Source: Iris pallida
Lineage: Eukaryota > Streptophyta > Magnoliopsida > Asparagales > Iridaceae
NCBI GenBank assembly: GCA_029216955.1
Contig: JANAVB010044018.1
Span: 1,004,621-1,068,620, forward strand
Direction: 5' to 3'
DNA length: 64,000 nt
In this document: piece after piece, positions 46,701 to 57,559 of the stretch
Layout: the number at the start of each line of letters is the position of its first letter
Position numbering within the stretch: position 1 is the first letter of the stretch
The notes under the pieces: generated by a model
What the model was told of the DNA's origin: nothing
Seen by the model: the letters and a program-made list of their open reading frames with translations, nothing else
Database searches by the model: none
Translations under genes and position numbers: made by a program

Positions 46701-46837
46701 TTTGAGAAAACAATATTTGTTGTGCTTCCAAAAATCAAAACTACAGTAAACTACTAACATAGTCATTATTTACTTTAATAAATTAAAATATCTATATAAA
46801 ATAATTAAAAATAAGATCCAAAATAAGGGGGATTACA
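43706..46837 (-). repeat. E3 5' LTR
   Basis: Same layout as the 3' LTR. Minus-strand core promoter TATAAATA (plus 46117-46124) lies next to AACCCTAATC. Hairpin 2 carries two transitions here (CTATGCC / GACGGTAG). Small frame at 44045-44225 on the minus strand (MELLLAFVLAHILTG; EDLDADYPTYYGFGMDVAYD; DPVLVEDAPPVVT). Confidence 0.92.
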
Positions 46838-48063
46838 TGAGAACTCTAGCTCAGGATTAAAATCCACTATTTGTGAAATAGTGTACAACCACATGTCTTT
46901 ACTTAGAAGAGCACGCCAACTTATTACAAACATGAGCCTTTAAAGTGCTCGCAACTTTAACTTCATAGTGGGAAAACTTAGAATTTTTCAAGTGACTTCT
47001 TTTCAACTCTTTCACAAAAACTTCTAGCTGAATCGCACTTGAGCACCTTGGGGCTTAGAAAGTTTTGTGGCTAGTAGATTGGAAGAGTAAGGCTTAGGTA
47101 GTATAAGGCTTAGATGATTGAATGTGAGAGATAGAAAGATGATGTGAAATAAGAGAAATCAAGCCTTATTTATACTACTCTAGGGGAACAGAGTTCGGCA
47201 CGAATTCTGCCCCAAGAATTCAAATTTTTGAACGTTGGACAGCTTGTACCAAACAAGCCCTAAAATTTAGTTCTTGGAAATCAGGGGACAGAGCTCAGCC
47301 CGAACTCTGTGTGGAGGCAGAGTTCGGCCCAAACTCTGCCTCCTAGGTGGCAGAATGGCCTTTGGGCTTTGTTTGGCTTGGTGGAGCTTGGGTTTGGTTC
47401 AGGAATTGGTTTGTTTGTATGGTAGAGCTTGGAGAGATATGTCTAGGGGTTGAGTTGACACAGTGCGACTCAACATACACATTCTCTTAGACTCAATAAA
47501 TTGAAGATTATAGACTTGGAACAAATAGAAAAACCAAGAGCCCTTTGATGACGCCTTTCTTATGATATTTGAGCAGACCTGAAGACGTCTTTTTCCTTGA
47601 CAGCAGTCGTCCAAAGATAAGCAGATCTGGAAATCTGAATACCGGGCAGCAGAACCCCCTCAACCCCTGTCTGCTGGAAATCTGAATTCCGGGCGCTGCC
47701 CCCTCGACCCCTGTCCGCTGACCGGGCAGCGGAACCCCCGATGCGAGGCCCCGGATAGGTCGCTAGGCGGTTCAGAGAAATCTTTTTGTATGACGATGTC
47801 TTTGGTCCATTATTTGTTCTTCATTGCCTATGTCCTGGTTTGATCATGTTTGATCATGCTTACTGCATGTCTACAAATACATGTTAGACAAGCAAAATAT
47901 ATTGTAATACGATACAAGCATGGCAATATGATATAGGACAATTAGGACAATGCTAAGTTTAAGTAGCAATATGATAATGAGAATATGAATATTAGTGACA
48001 TCATTATGTTAAACTTAGTTGATTAGCCATATTAAAAAATACGATGTAATCATTGGGCCAACA
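46838..48063 (-). repeat. Copia 5' LTR, first 1.2 kb
   Basis: Minus strand begins TGTTGGCCCAATGATTACATC at 48063, resembling SIRE-type LTR starts. It contains a threefold loose repeat near 47630-47740 with words such as CCGGGCAGCGGAACCCC and CCCCTGTCTGCTGGAAATCTGAATTCC (in plus), and another pair near 47200-47345 (CAGAGTTCGGCCC). Left end carries the right copy of the E3 target duplication. Confidence 0.75.
47630..47745. repeat. Short tandem repeat in copia LTR
   Basis: GGAAATCTGAATaCCGGGCAGCAGAACCCCCTCAACCCCTGTCTGCT recurs shortened twice, each with CCGGGC and CCCCTGTC(T/C)GCTG. Confidence 0.6.
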
Positions 48064-48150
48064 TTACTATCTTTTTACCGATCAACCAAGTCCGTCTATC
48101 CTATTAGTCCTTAAATTTTGAGGACGAAATTTTTCGAAGGTGGATATATT
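48064..48150 (+). other. 3' end of an X-like internal region with polypurine tract
   Basis: CTATTAGTCCTTAAATTTTGAGGACGAAATTTTTC matches the stretch before the X 3' LTR, followed by GAAGGTGGATATATT (polypurine tract) and TGTAAC. The copia element is inserted in this region, TTACT being the likely target site. Confidence 0.75.
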
Positions 48151-51100
48151 TGTAACTCCTCTTCCCGAATTATTTTAAAATTATTTTTATATATTTTAAT
48201 TATTGTGTTTAAAAGTAAATTTCGTCAAAGTTTTGTAAAAGATATTTTGTGATTACTTTTGTTATCAAAAACTATTTTTGAATTAATGGTTTGAAATAAT
48301 GTTTCTAAAAAATATTCTCGAATTTTGTTATTTGAAATATAAAATATGTTGTTATTATTTTCGGTCTTCTAAAAATTGGTTTAAAAAAAATTAGCGATAA
48401 AAGATTTTTGTCCTTTTATTTTTAAATAAAGATTTGGATTTGTAAAAGTAAGTCTTATAATATTTGATGGCATCGAGTATTATTTTGATATGATAATCAG
48501 TTATTTGATTATATTTGAATTTATTTAAATTATCTTGGTGGTTATAAACTATACTTTAAATTATGTTGATAATTTAAATTTTGTTTAAAATACTTACGTT
48601 GACTAATTGTGGCATTACGATTTGTCAAATCTAGATTTAAAATGTTATTTGATTTAAAGATTTATCTTTTATATGATTTAAATTTTTTTGATAAATATTA
48701 AATATTATTTTAAAGTTATTATGTTGAGTTTGATTTGGATTTGGATTCATATGATTTGAATTATTTGATAATATAGAATAATACTTAAAATTATTATGAC
48801 AATCGTTTAAAGGGTTGCAACCAAATTTAATTTTTTTTAATAATTTATTTGATATAAATTTTTGGAAAGATTTATCCATTAGAAATTCTTATCCTATTGG
48901 AATCATATCTAGCATTAATTATATCGTTTCTTACTTAAACCAATCATATTTCTATCCAAATTAGTTGGTAATCCTAATCATCATTATTGATTTTATTCTA
49001 ATCCTATCATAATTAGCTAATTGCTAGCCATTACCCAAAATTCGTCATAAATTCAGCCTCAATTTTCAAACGTTGTAGCAACTTCGAATGACCATAACTC
49101 CCAACTCCGGACTCCGTTTGACCTCCAGTTTTTTTTGTTGGAATCGTATTGATGTATATTTTCTGAATATAAATTTTATTTTCATAAATTCTGAACTTAA
49201 TTTTCTAGAAAATTTGTGGAGTGCCAGTTGTCCAAAATCTAACACGTTTTAGTGTTTTCGAGATTCTGGGAGAAACAGGAGTCAAAATCACGAACCGTTT
49301 GAATCTTTAGAATGGTGACGGAAAAATACACATCATATATTTTTCCTAAAATTTTTCCAGAATATTTTATATTTGGTTTTTATTTTAGAAGTTTGTCACA
49401 TCGTCTAAGTTCATCTTGCGTAGCTCTGTAACTATTCTATACGCAACGAGAATATCGGTTTCACCAGCAAGGACCTCAGGCAAGATACCTTGCCATTTGT
49501 TGTTTATTTATTGTAGCTCATATTTTATGCATTTACTTATTATTTGCTTTCTGTAAAATAAACTGTGATACATGGCGTAATTTGATAGATTCTTACTATT
49601 TAGTTCTATTTCCTGCTATGTACTATTTTCTTACACATTGAACTTAGATTTAAGGGACCACCCTTTGTGTGTTGCATTCATAGGCCTTGACACATTTGTA
49701 CCATGTGGTTGCGAGTCGTATATAGAACTCGGACATGCGTGACTTGCTGGCCACCAGTACGTATAAGCCGTACGATAGGATTTACCGCTAATAGTATTTG
49801 CATGATTAATTTGACTTAGCGGTTAATAGAGGTTCTATGTTGTTGTTACGACTATAGAAGCATGAAAAATATGTAGGTTCATGCGGATCATAACTGACCG
49901 CATGAGTACCCTGGAACAGATCGACTCGCATAAAGAAGAGACGTATGAGAGACTCAGCACGTCCCCTGCGGCCCATCTTCACCAGACTGATTGTTGAGGC
50001 GCAGAGAGAATATTTACTTATGCAGCCAAGCTAATCAACCCTTCTGATAAAGATGACAAACTCTGTCAAAATTGGCAAGACTGACAGCTCTGACCGCTCT
50101 GACAACTCTGACACTCTGAGAATAAGAAGATAAGACGTGATCAGACAAAATATCGTGCCACTAGACTTGACATGGCCATGCGGCCAAAAGGACTACAATT
50201 CGAGCCGCACGAACCTTATACGGCTCAATCTGTATGCTTCATACGGCCAAGGATAACTGCAATCTGAGCCGCATGAACTTTATGTGGCCCAGAATATAGA
50301 ACCTATGCGGCTCAAAAGTCCTCAAACTACATGCAGACTAAGGAAGACTACCGCATGAGTCTTATGCGGCCCAGCATGACCGAACACTGAAAGGCCTATG
50401 CGGCTCAAAATAACTCAAGCAGACTGATCCTATCTTGCGACGAGACACGTGGAAGGCTGACCAAGTCTCAACTACCCAGATTTGCTATAACAAAATCTCA
50501 ACAACCCCCACCAGCTGGCAGCCCAAGATCGAGTCTTTGTGTTCTATGATGGACACGTGGCCACGTGGCCCTTTATGAGGCCCAAAAATCTACTACTATA
50601 GCAAATACTATAAAGAGCAGGGTACCACACCTATGCAAATGGTTGGCAATCCAAGGCGGGCAACCTACGAAGGGCAATTTCTTCAAGAGCAAGAAACGCG
50701 TCAGATAGTCCAAGGAGTAAGGCAGAGTTACTACACTTTCCCGAGCCTCTATCGTCACCCTCCAAAATCAAAACTAAACAATTGTACTTTGATTGTTTCC
50801 TAGGATTTCTTTCTAGGCTTTCTCTTGTACAAGCGAGTTTGCAATCAAGTTCAATTCACTTGTAAATTATTGTGCTTGATATTTTATGGCAAACAACGGC
50901 ATAGTAGGTATTGGACGGGGAGGAGAATTCCTTAGCGTATGGGCTACTATACACTTTACCTTTTGTGATCTGGAAGCTCCGTTAGAGATACGGTGTGAGT
51001 TGACCCTTTATTTTACTAACGGCCGCTAACGTTCTTCAAAACGTCATGCTCTTACTGATTGAGCCTCTGGTGCCCCAAAGGGGGACCATATCGATCCTAT

Positions 51101-51882
51101 TTTAGCCAGGGCCCATGCGTTGGAGGATGTTCTTAAAACTGCATACACTTAGACTGGTTGTGCTACCTTATCCGTTAGGTATGAGTACTCTTGATTTGGG
51201 TACTTATATCTGACTGTGGCTTGGAACAGTAACTTGTCGCAGACTAGTATGCCACATTTTGTCCTTGTTTGGTTGTAGGTGTGGCTTACTACTTCGATGA
51301 GAAGGTGTTGATCCTTGTTGTGGTCCGGATACCATATTGGATTTATGACTTGGGAAGATACTTCATCGTGGGTTAGTGTGCCATCTCTTGTCCTTGTTTG
51401 GTTGGGGGATGGTACGCTAATTTAAGGGTGAGTATTGGACCATGTTATGATCTGATTGACTTATTATTGAGTAGTATTTATTCAGTTTATATGGCATGAT
51501 ATTATGTATTTTGTTACGTCCCTCCGAGAACCTGGTTATCTTCCAGGTGTGTGTTCTTGTCTTCCGCAGGTATTCTAGCCGAGATCGTGATCTTCTCCAT
51601 CCCCTCGAAGATGATGTGTCTTAGGTCTTTCTTGCTACCTTTGCTAAATCATTTCATATGTCATGTACTTCTTTTCTTTTAAATAGTTGGTAGTAGATTT
51701 GTCTCCGCCCAACGTATTGTATAAAGACAAATCATGGTTATTATTTCATATCTTTATTTCTTTTATTTTGTAGATGAGATTAGTAGTTGTGATTTTACTA
51801 CATTTACAGATTACGTATATTTATTATACGGCTGGCATGTCTACGTTCCTAGTCCTACGTATTTTGGGACTGGGGCGTTACA
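48151..51882 (+). repeat. X-like LTR with polypurine tract on the left and primer-binding site on the right
   Basis: TGTAACTCCTC...GGGGCGTTACA. It is interrupted by a Tat solo LTR. The last 1.3 kb, apart from the insert, follow X and the solo LTR at 32931 closely (CCTCAGGCAAGATACCTTGCC at 49475; CTTCCGCAG/GTATTCTAGCC near 51560). Being flanked by both internal ends, it is the shared LTR of a tandem LTR-internal-LTR-internal array or a product of ectopic exchange. Confidence 0.82.
49879..50904 (-). repeat. Solo LTR of the Tat family, minus strand
   Basis: The minus strand aligns with the 5' part of the Tat LTR at 52990: TGTTTGCCAT, ACTCGCTTGTACAAG, AAAGCCTAG, GTACAATTGTTTAGTTTT, GACGATAGAGGCTCGGGAAA, CTGCTCTTTATAG. 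TAGGT is repeated on both sides (49874-49878, 50905-50909), so it is placed between them. Inside, plus-strand words such as TATGCGGCTCAAA recur about eight times between 50180 and 50420. Confidence 0.75.
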
Positions 51883-51890
51883 TATTTTTG

Positions 51891-51908
51891 TGGTAGCCCA
51901 TGCAGGTC
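51891..51908 (+). promoter_or_regulatory. Primer-binding site after the X-like LTR
   Basis: TGGTAGCCCATGCAGGTC, 8 bases after the LTR end; one base differs from the E3 site. Confidence 0.65.
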
Positions 51909-51987
51909 TACGATAAATTGTTTTACCGTACCAAGCAAGCCTGCATATAGGATTAGAGTCTAGGAGGGCCCGCAGTAGGCCCGTAGC

Positions 51988-52989
51988 ATGTCGAACAAAA
52001 CTGTTGCCCCTGACCAGGTTCTCGAAGAAGCTCCTTCTGCGGCCCAAGACGGTGATCAAGACTCTCCTGCGGCCTTGCTTCCGACCGCAGATAACCCCAC
52101 TGTCCTCAAATCCAGCAAAGGAAAACACTATGATGCTGTATTTTTAGGGGCAGAAGGGAAATCCATACAGAGGTCGTATAAGAGAGATGGGCAGATGGCC
52201 CAGGCGGCAGCCAACTCTGGCCGCAGACAGATGGCCCTTGCGGCAGCCAACTCTGGCCGCAGATAGATGGCCCATACGGCAGCCAACTCTGGCCGCAAAC
52301 AGATGGCCCATGTGGCAGCCAACTCTGGCTGCAAACAGATCGTCCATACGACAGCCAACTCTGGCCGCAGGCTGACGGCCCATGTGGCAGCCAATCCTGG
52401 CCATAGACAGAGTGTCTCATGCGGCCCTATCAGAAGCTCTGTGTTCGACCATCTCTCATACGGGCCCGACTCTATGCGGCCTATTGAGAATGTGGGATGT
52501 ATCAATCTGGACTCTTTTTACTAGGCGCCTTCGGGTGCTAAGTCATAGAAGTCTAGGGCAGTACGGGCCCAACAAGCCCAGTCAACTGTCCAAGTTGCTG
52601 ACCGTCAGCGGGCACCGTTAACTATTATACGGGCTCCTGATAGAAAGTTATACAGAACCACCCGCATCCAGTCCCCCAGGGCTAACGGACAGGGTGGGTC
52701 TCAAAAGTCTTCCTTCAATGATCGAGAGCAAGTGCTTTTACTAGTCTCAGATCTGGGAGCAAACATGATACCTACGCACCCGTGTGCTCGGGATACCCGA
52801 GTCCACAAATTGAATGCAAAAGTAGATCAGCCTTCTATCGACTTACGTGAGGTGATTACTCACAAACGCAAGAAGGAAGCAACCTTGGCATGCGATGAGC
52901 CCCTCTCAGGACGTCGTTGCACCCAAGTCATCATTAACTGCTGCAGCGACAAGTTGGCAGTACCTGAAGATCGCCAGTCCATTTTCTAA
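51988..52989 (+). pseudogene. Unrecognised first ORF of the X-like element, with six 12-residue repeats
   Basis: A single frame runs about 330 codons from ATG 51988, 80 bases after the primer-binding site, with only TAG stops at 52264, 52522 and 52546 before TAA 52987. It opens MSNKTVAPDQVLEEAPSAAQ, then six copies of QMAxxAANSGRR, then a basic part (TIIRAPDRKLYRTTRIQSPR) and VSDLGANMIPTHPCARDT. It does not resemble gag, protease or any pol domain I know. Position suggests a gag N-terminal extension or an extra leader ORF. The Tat element cuts it off at 52990. Confidence 0.55.
52192..52407 (+). repeat. 36-bp minisatellite, six units, in frame
   Basis: Unit CAGATGGCCCATACGGCAGC continuing CAACTCTGGCCGCA, exactly 36 bases, so each unit adds 12 residues. 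Unit 3 opens with TAG for CAG. Unit 5 and 6 are the most changed. GCGGCC words also fill the Tat LTRs nearby. Confidence 0.9.
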
Positions 52990-53689
52990 CGACTGCAGCA
53001 GCTGTTTGCCATTGATTATAAAAGAACATAACAGTTATATGGGAGGACTGGACTTTTACATCACAATACAAACTCGCTCGTACAAAGAAAGCCTAGGGAC
53101 AAAAACCTAGGTACAGTAATCTAAGTACAATTGTTTAGTTTTTCTGGGGAGTGATGATAGAGGCTCAGAAAAGCGACGGCAGCTCTGCCTTACTCCTTGG
53201 ACGATCGGACGTAGCCTTGACTCTGGTGAAGAAATGCTCTCGGGCTGTGCGGGAAGACTCTTCTGTGCGTGCCTTTGTCTCTCTGTGTGTCCAGCCGGGG
53301 GATCTTTTGCAAGGGAATGGCACCTTGCTCTTTTTTTGAGATCCGATCCTTTTGCAAGGGAATGGCACCTTGCTATTTATAGGAGTGGGGTGTGATGATT
53401 AGGGTTTGTAATGATTGCCCCTTAAAAGGTCGGCGGCCAATAATCTAGGCCATTGATCTTGATTGCATCACATCTTGGCAGTTAATTCTTGATTGCTCAA
53501 AATCCGTATGGGCAATTAATGCTGATTGCAATGAATCTTCATAATTTGTCATGACAAGCTCGGATCTCCTGCCACATGTCCAGTTTACTAAATTACAACA
53601 AATCTGATTTGATCTGTGTAATCATGACGATTGTATTAAATCTGGTTGTTATGATTTACGAGCAGCCATAATTCCAAGGGGATAAGGCA

Positions 53690-53773
53690 GCCACGTGTCT
53701 CAACTGTCATGAGGGTCGCTACGTGTCTCAACTGCCATGAGGACCGCCACGTGTCTTATCTGTCGTGAGTGGG
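53690..53773 (+). repeat. 28-bp repeat, three units, each with a G-box-like core
   Basis: CCACGTGTCTCAACTGTCATGAGG recurs three times (second with CTACGTG). CACGTG is the plant G-box; another CCACGTGTC lies at 54273. They lie after the TATA box, in the transcribed part. Confidence 0.75.
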
Positions 53774-53856
53774 ACGTCCTGTCGGAGCTGCATGAATGCG
53801 GTCTCTAAGTGAACCGCATACGAATGGCCCCCCACGATCCTAGCCGTATGAAGCTA

Positions 53857-54056
53857 GCAGCCGCATGAGGGTGACAGCCGCATGAAGTGGACAGCCGCAT
53901 GAAGGAAGCAGTCGCATGAAGCGGGCAGCCGCATGAACCAGGCAGCCGCAAGAAGCGGGCAGCCGCATGAAGGAAGCAGTCGCATGAAGAGGGCAGCCGT
54001 ATGCAGATGGCAGCCGCACGAAGAGGGCGGCCGCATGCAGATGGCAGCCGCATAGG
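53857..54056 (+). repeat. 18-bp GCAGCCGCATGAAG array
   Basis: About 11 units of GCAGCCGCATGAAGNNGG with small changes (GTCGCATGAAG, CCGTATGCAGATG). Frames of 80-105 codons on the minus strand here are a by-product of the 18-base period and are not called. Confidence 0.88.
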
Positions 54057-54137
54057 GCTGCTTGGGACTCGGCGGATCCTGCCAAAAAGCTTTTCTTCTT
54101 TTCCCAAGGAGCACGCCATCATTATTTCTGCTTTATG

Positions 54138-54216
54138 TCAGAGCTGTCATTCATTGTGTCAGAGCTGTCATTCATTGTGTTAGAGCTGTCATTCATTGCA
54201 TCAGAGCTGTCATCAG
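54138..54216 (+). repeat. 21-bp TCAGAGCTGTCATTCATTGTG array
   Basis: Four units, the last shortened. Confidence 0.88.
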
Positions 54217-54399
54217 AGCAATTAATTAAGAGGCTGCTTTATGGCCAGCTGTAGAAGCGGACAGCATATGGCCACGTGTCTTTGCCTGAGCCGTATGGAG
54301 CTGTTGGGGAGTCTCGAGCCGCATAAAGTTCTGAAGGATTCCTGAGCCGCATGAGGCTTCTCCTGTTTAGAGCCGCATGGGCTTTTTTTATCCTTTTCC

Positions 54400-55968
54400 A
54401 TGCTTCTACAGCAGCCAGCACCTTTCCAACAACAACTTGAAAAACATGTGCAAATCCCGGGATACGAAGAATTTCCTTTCGTCTCCTGTAATTCAACCTG
54501 GAAGGTTCTTTCCGGCAAGGGAGGGAATAAGACAGGCTCTTCCAGCCTGGCAATCTCTACCAGTATTGCAAGGAAACTCTCGTCTGGAGGACTGCCACCG
54601 ACAACCACAAGGGGTGTCTACCTAGGTACTCGATCCAAAAAGAAGCTGCCAATACCTGGGGGTGCATCCTTGACCTCCCTTGGGGTAGATGAGGCCGGGG
54701 GTAGCAGTCCCCTCAATGTATGCGACAACCCGGTGTTCCAAGAGCATACACAGGGGGTAGCGATCCATTGGAAATATACAACGGACGTGGACGTCCCTGA
54801 GGGTGACCGCCTTCGCCAAGACAATGCAGCTTCCTGCACATGGGGTAGTACCCCTTTCGAGTTCAAAGAGGAAGACATACCGACATTCTCCGACGATTTC
54901 TCGGTACGGGGGTACGACACGGAGTGTACCTCTACTACGATCCCTTCCACCTCTACCTACGTGAGGACAGTCTTTATGGCCGACGATGATCATGAAGCGC
55001 CTACTGACCGACAACGTCTAGAACTACTTGAAGCCATGCTCCTGTCCTTGGTCGAGTCAGTAGACAAAATCAAAGCTGCCTTGTCGACTCAAACAACAAG
55101 GATGCCTGGACAAACAAGCTTGGGACCCGCAGTCAACACGGACTCCAACACAACCGCTCCTGCTTTGGATGACAATCCTCTAGGAGCATCCGCTCCTTCT
55201 ATGGCAGATAAAGCCAGGAAAGCAAGGAGGGAAGTCCAGGAGCTTCGAGCAATGTTTAATGCCCGAGACTCCTTCCGGGACCTGAGGATACGACAGCCGT
55301 ATCCCGTTGCATGGAGAGATGTGCTTTTTCTACCATGGTACAAGCCGTTTAATATGCATGACGGAAAGACCTCTGTAAGTCGGTACATGACTTATTTTGA
55401 GGTCACAACCGACCACTTGCCACATAGTGATGCCATCATCACACGATTATTCATCGGAGCATTGGAGGGGATCGCGTTCGACTTGTATCGCAACCTTCCG
55501 GACAACTGCATCCATTCTTTCAACGGCTTCAAGCACATGTTCCTAGAGAGATTCTATAAAGTGGGACATGATGTGACAATGTCGTCTCTCATAGATGTCG
55601 TTCATGGAGAGAGGGAGCTAACAAGGAACTATATCGAGTGGTTCCGCCAAACTGCAATGAGATTGCCCCAAGGCAATCCCGAAAGCTCCTTGATCGAAAT
55701 CTGCCAGAAGAAGTTGCTCCCCGCAATCAGCCTCTGTATGGGTGAAGATCAGTTCAAGGATTGGACGACCTTCATCATAAGCGCCACCTATAAGGAGGAA
55801 AAGTTAAAGAAGGATCGCCAGCTGGGATTACACATCCCGGATGGAGAGATCAAAAGCAAACGGCCTGGTACCACCTCCAATAACAACAATACTGACGGCA
55901 CCTCCAATAACCGGGACAACAAAGGCAAACAGGCCCTGGTCGCTGATTCGACCAAGAAGCCTGAATAA
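54400..55968 (+). CDS. gag: Tat gag
   Basis: Frame open for 522 codons to TAA 55966-55968. The conserved gag core is clear: RLELLEAMLLSLVESVDKIK, KARKARREVQELRAMF, PYPVAWRDVLFLPWYKPFNM, VSRYMTYFEVTTDHLPHSDA, RLFIGALEGIAFDLYRNLP, MFLERFYKV, RNYIEWFRQTAMRLPQGNP and EDQFKDWTTFIISATYKEEK, then a basic N-rich tail. The true start is uncertain: ATG 54400 is the first, but ATG 54976 (MADDDHEAPTDRQRLEL) would fit the family's usual start better, leaving 54400-54975 as open leader. No zinc knuckle is seen. Confidence 0.82.
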   Translation: MLLQQPAPFQQQLEKHVQIPGYEEFPFVSCNSTWKVLSGKGGNKTGSSSLAISTSIARKLSSGGLPPTTTRGVYLGTRSKKKLPIPGGASLTSLGVDEAGGSSPLNVCDNPVFQEHTQGVAIHWKYTTDVDVPEGDRLRQDNAASCTWGSTPFEFKEEDIPTFSDDFSVRGYDTECTSTTIPSTSTYVRTVFMADDDHEAPTDRQRLELLEAMLLSLVESVDKIKAALSTQTTRMPGQTSLGPAVNTDSNTTAPALDDNPLGASAPSMADKARKARREVQELRAMFNARDSFRDLRIRQPYPVAWRDVLFLPWYKPFNMHDGKTSVSRYMTYFEVTTDHLPHSDAIITRLFIGALEGIAFDLYRNLPDNCIHSFNGFKHMFLERFYKVGHDVTMSSLIDVVHGERELTRNYIEWFRQTAMRLPQGNPESSLIEICQKKLLPAISLCMGEDQFKDWTTFIISATYKEEKLKKDRQLGLHIPDGEIKSKRPGTTSNNNNTDGTSNNRDNKGKQALVADSTKKPE

Positions 55969-56975
55969 AAGCTGGCAGAAGCTCAGTGGCCCAAGGTGAA
56001 TTACTCATTCGAAGATAGTCATGACAAGCCTATCTTCGACATGCTCTTGCAAGAGGACAGGATCCAACTCCCTCCACCAAGGCGCGAGCCTCGAGCGACA
56101 GAGATGGAGGACCCAAAATACAGCCATTTCTACCGCTATGTTCATCATGCCACTCATGACTGCTGTTAATTAAAGTGGTACATTCAGAATCTTATTGACT
56201 CCAAAACTCTGTCGCTAGACTTTGAAGAGGTTACCGTGGCGGTGAACATAGTGTCAATTCAGTTCGGCGACTTCCCTCCAACAAGTACTCAGGACGGGGT
56301 AATACCTATCCCCCGGGCAACGATGGAAGTTACTAATCTTTCCTCCGTCCGGGACCAGACGACTGGCTTGGTACCTCTCACCATGTCACGAGGAGAGATC
56401 ATGTGGGTGTACCCAGACTTAGTGCCCGAAGTTACCCAGGCGGTGTCATCTCCGGCCAACAAGAAGAAGGACAGGAAGTCCAGATCCTGCCATACAATTT
56501 CAGCCGAAGCAGAGGAAGCAGCGGCCGTTATTACCCGGTCTGGGGCACAAGTCCAGCCCACTATGGGTAGTTCAGTTGAAGACCCTCAGCCAGCAGCGTT
56601 GTAGGCTACTGATGTTTTGGGGCCATCTCAGCCTCTATCGACGAACAGGTCCAAGCCGAAAGAAGCCCGCTTCGACAGGCCACTCCGTAAGGATACACCT
56701 CAGAGGTTGGAGAGACCTTACAACTTTGACATATTAGCATAATAGGCTAATATGTCGGCAAAGTTGTCATTATACGAGCTCCTAAGGCTCTACAAGGATC
56801 TTCGTGTCGCATTGAGCGAAGCGCTCCAGAATGCCGACGCTTACTTAGCCCAGGTCAAACCTACGGGGGAAGACTCATCGACAGATCTCTAGGACATCTA
56901 CTGTGCGGACGCAATGCCCAATATCGTATTCACCCTACAGGACATGCTGATCAAGAATAACATGTATGATCGCCC
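55969..56975 (+). pseudogene. Tat gag-protease spacer region
   Basis: In the gag frame, KLAEAQWPKVNYSFEDSHDK, EDPKYSHFYRYVHHATHDCC (a CCHC-like end typical of Tat gag spacer), stop, then LKWYIQNLIDS and VNIVSIQFGDFPP. Then PYNFDILA, two stops, ANMSAKLSLYELLRLYKDLR and ALSEALQNADAYLAQV. Stops at 56167, 56602, 56740-56745 and 56890. It leads into the protease with a frame change near 56950. Confidence 0.7.
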
Positions 56976-57480
56976 TTGTACTATACTGGATACATAGGCG
57001 ACATCAAGGTGGATCGACTGCACATCGATCCTAGCTCATCGATCAGCATCATCCCAAAAAACTTGCTTCAAGTCCTTGGCATCCCTATGCACCGGCTAGC
57101 GGCAACAAACACTGCCATTAGCGGTTTCAACTCGAGAAGGAGCTATCCCTTAGGAAAGATTCGATTGAAATGTCATATCGACGACCTAAGGAAAGAGGTC
57201 ACCTGCTACGTCATAGATGCAGATACGTCCTATAATATCCACTTGGGCGATCGTGGATACATGACTATATGATCGTGCCATCCACCCTCCACCAATGCTT
57301 CAAGTATGTCAGTAAGCACGGCTTCGTGAAGACTAAGTTCGCCGACATCGATCCCTTCAAGAGGGTTGAGTCTTATTATTCTTCGAAGGCGTGTCTATAT
57401 GACAAATCCAAGAAACATATAACTAACGAACTGGAGGCTATCATAGGGCCAGAAGAACCCTTGAGAATTCATCTCCAGGC
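56976..57480 (+). pseudogene. pro: Tat protease
   Basis: YIGDIKVDRLHIDPSSSISI contains the active-site-like DPSSS (usual Tat form DGGSS), then ILP-like IIPKNLLQVLGIP, ISGFNSRRSYPLGKIRL and VIDADTSYNIHLGDRGYM. A frameshift near 57265 leads to PSTLHQCFKYV and KTKFADIDPFKRVESYYSS, which follow protease in Tat elements. The change of Gly-Gly to Pro-Ser next to the catalytic Asp makes activity unlikely. Confidence 0.8.
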
Positions 57481-57559
57481 CCGTAAATCGAGCAAAACCA
57501 CACCCCTTGTCACAACTTTGTATAAAGAGGTGCCCAGTTCCCCCACCCCAGCTACACAG

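Larger units (their letters stand above)
37261..46837 (-). mobile_element. E3: complete but short Tekay-like Ty3/gypsy element, minus strand
   Basis: Two full LTRs (37261-40402 and 43706-46837, about 3.1 kb each) in the same orientation bound 3.3 kb of internal sequence. Target duplication TGAGA is present at 37256-37260 and 46838-46842. On the minus strand come the primer-binding site, 1.7 kb of noncoding sequence, a piece of RT, RNase H, the integrase tail and the polypurine tract. Gag, protease, most of RT and the catalytic core of integrase are absent. LTRs differ by a few percent in blocks I compared, mostly transitions, so the insertion is moderately young. Confidence 0.92.
52990..54390 (+). 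repeat. Tat 5' LTR (right edge not resolved)
   Basis: Starts near GCAGCAGCTGTTTGCCATTG, aligning with the minus strand of the solo LTR at 50904. TATTTATAGG at 53374-53383 is a likely core promoter, just after a 44-bp duplication (GATC..TTTTGCAAGGGAATGGCACC at 53301 and 53345). It then holds arrays of 28, 18 and 21 bases. I cannot identify the 3' boundary or the primer-binding site. Confidence 0.7.

Noticed and set aside
52192..52407. 36-base repeats as a CRISPR array
   Set aside because: Units are contiguous with no spacers, keep a reading frame, and the setting is eukaryotic.
53805..54122. Minus-strand frames of 80-105 codons in the Tat LTR
   Set aside because: Created by the 18-base period, which keeps three frames open on each strand.
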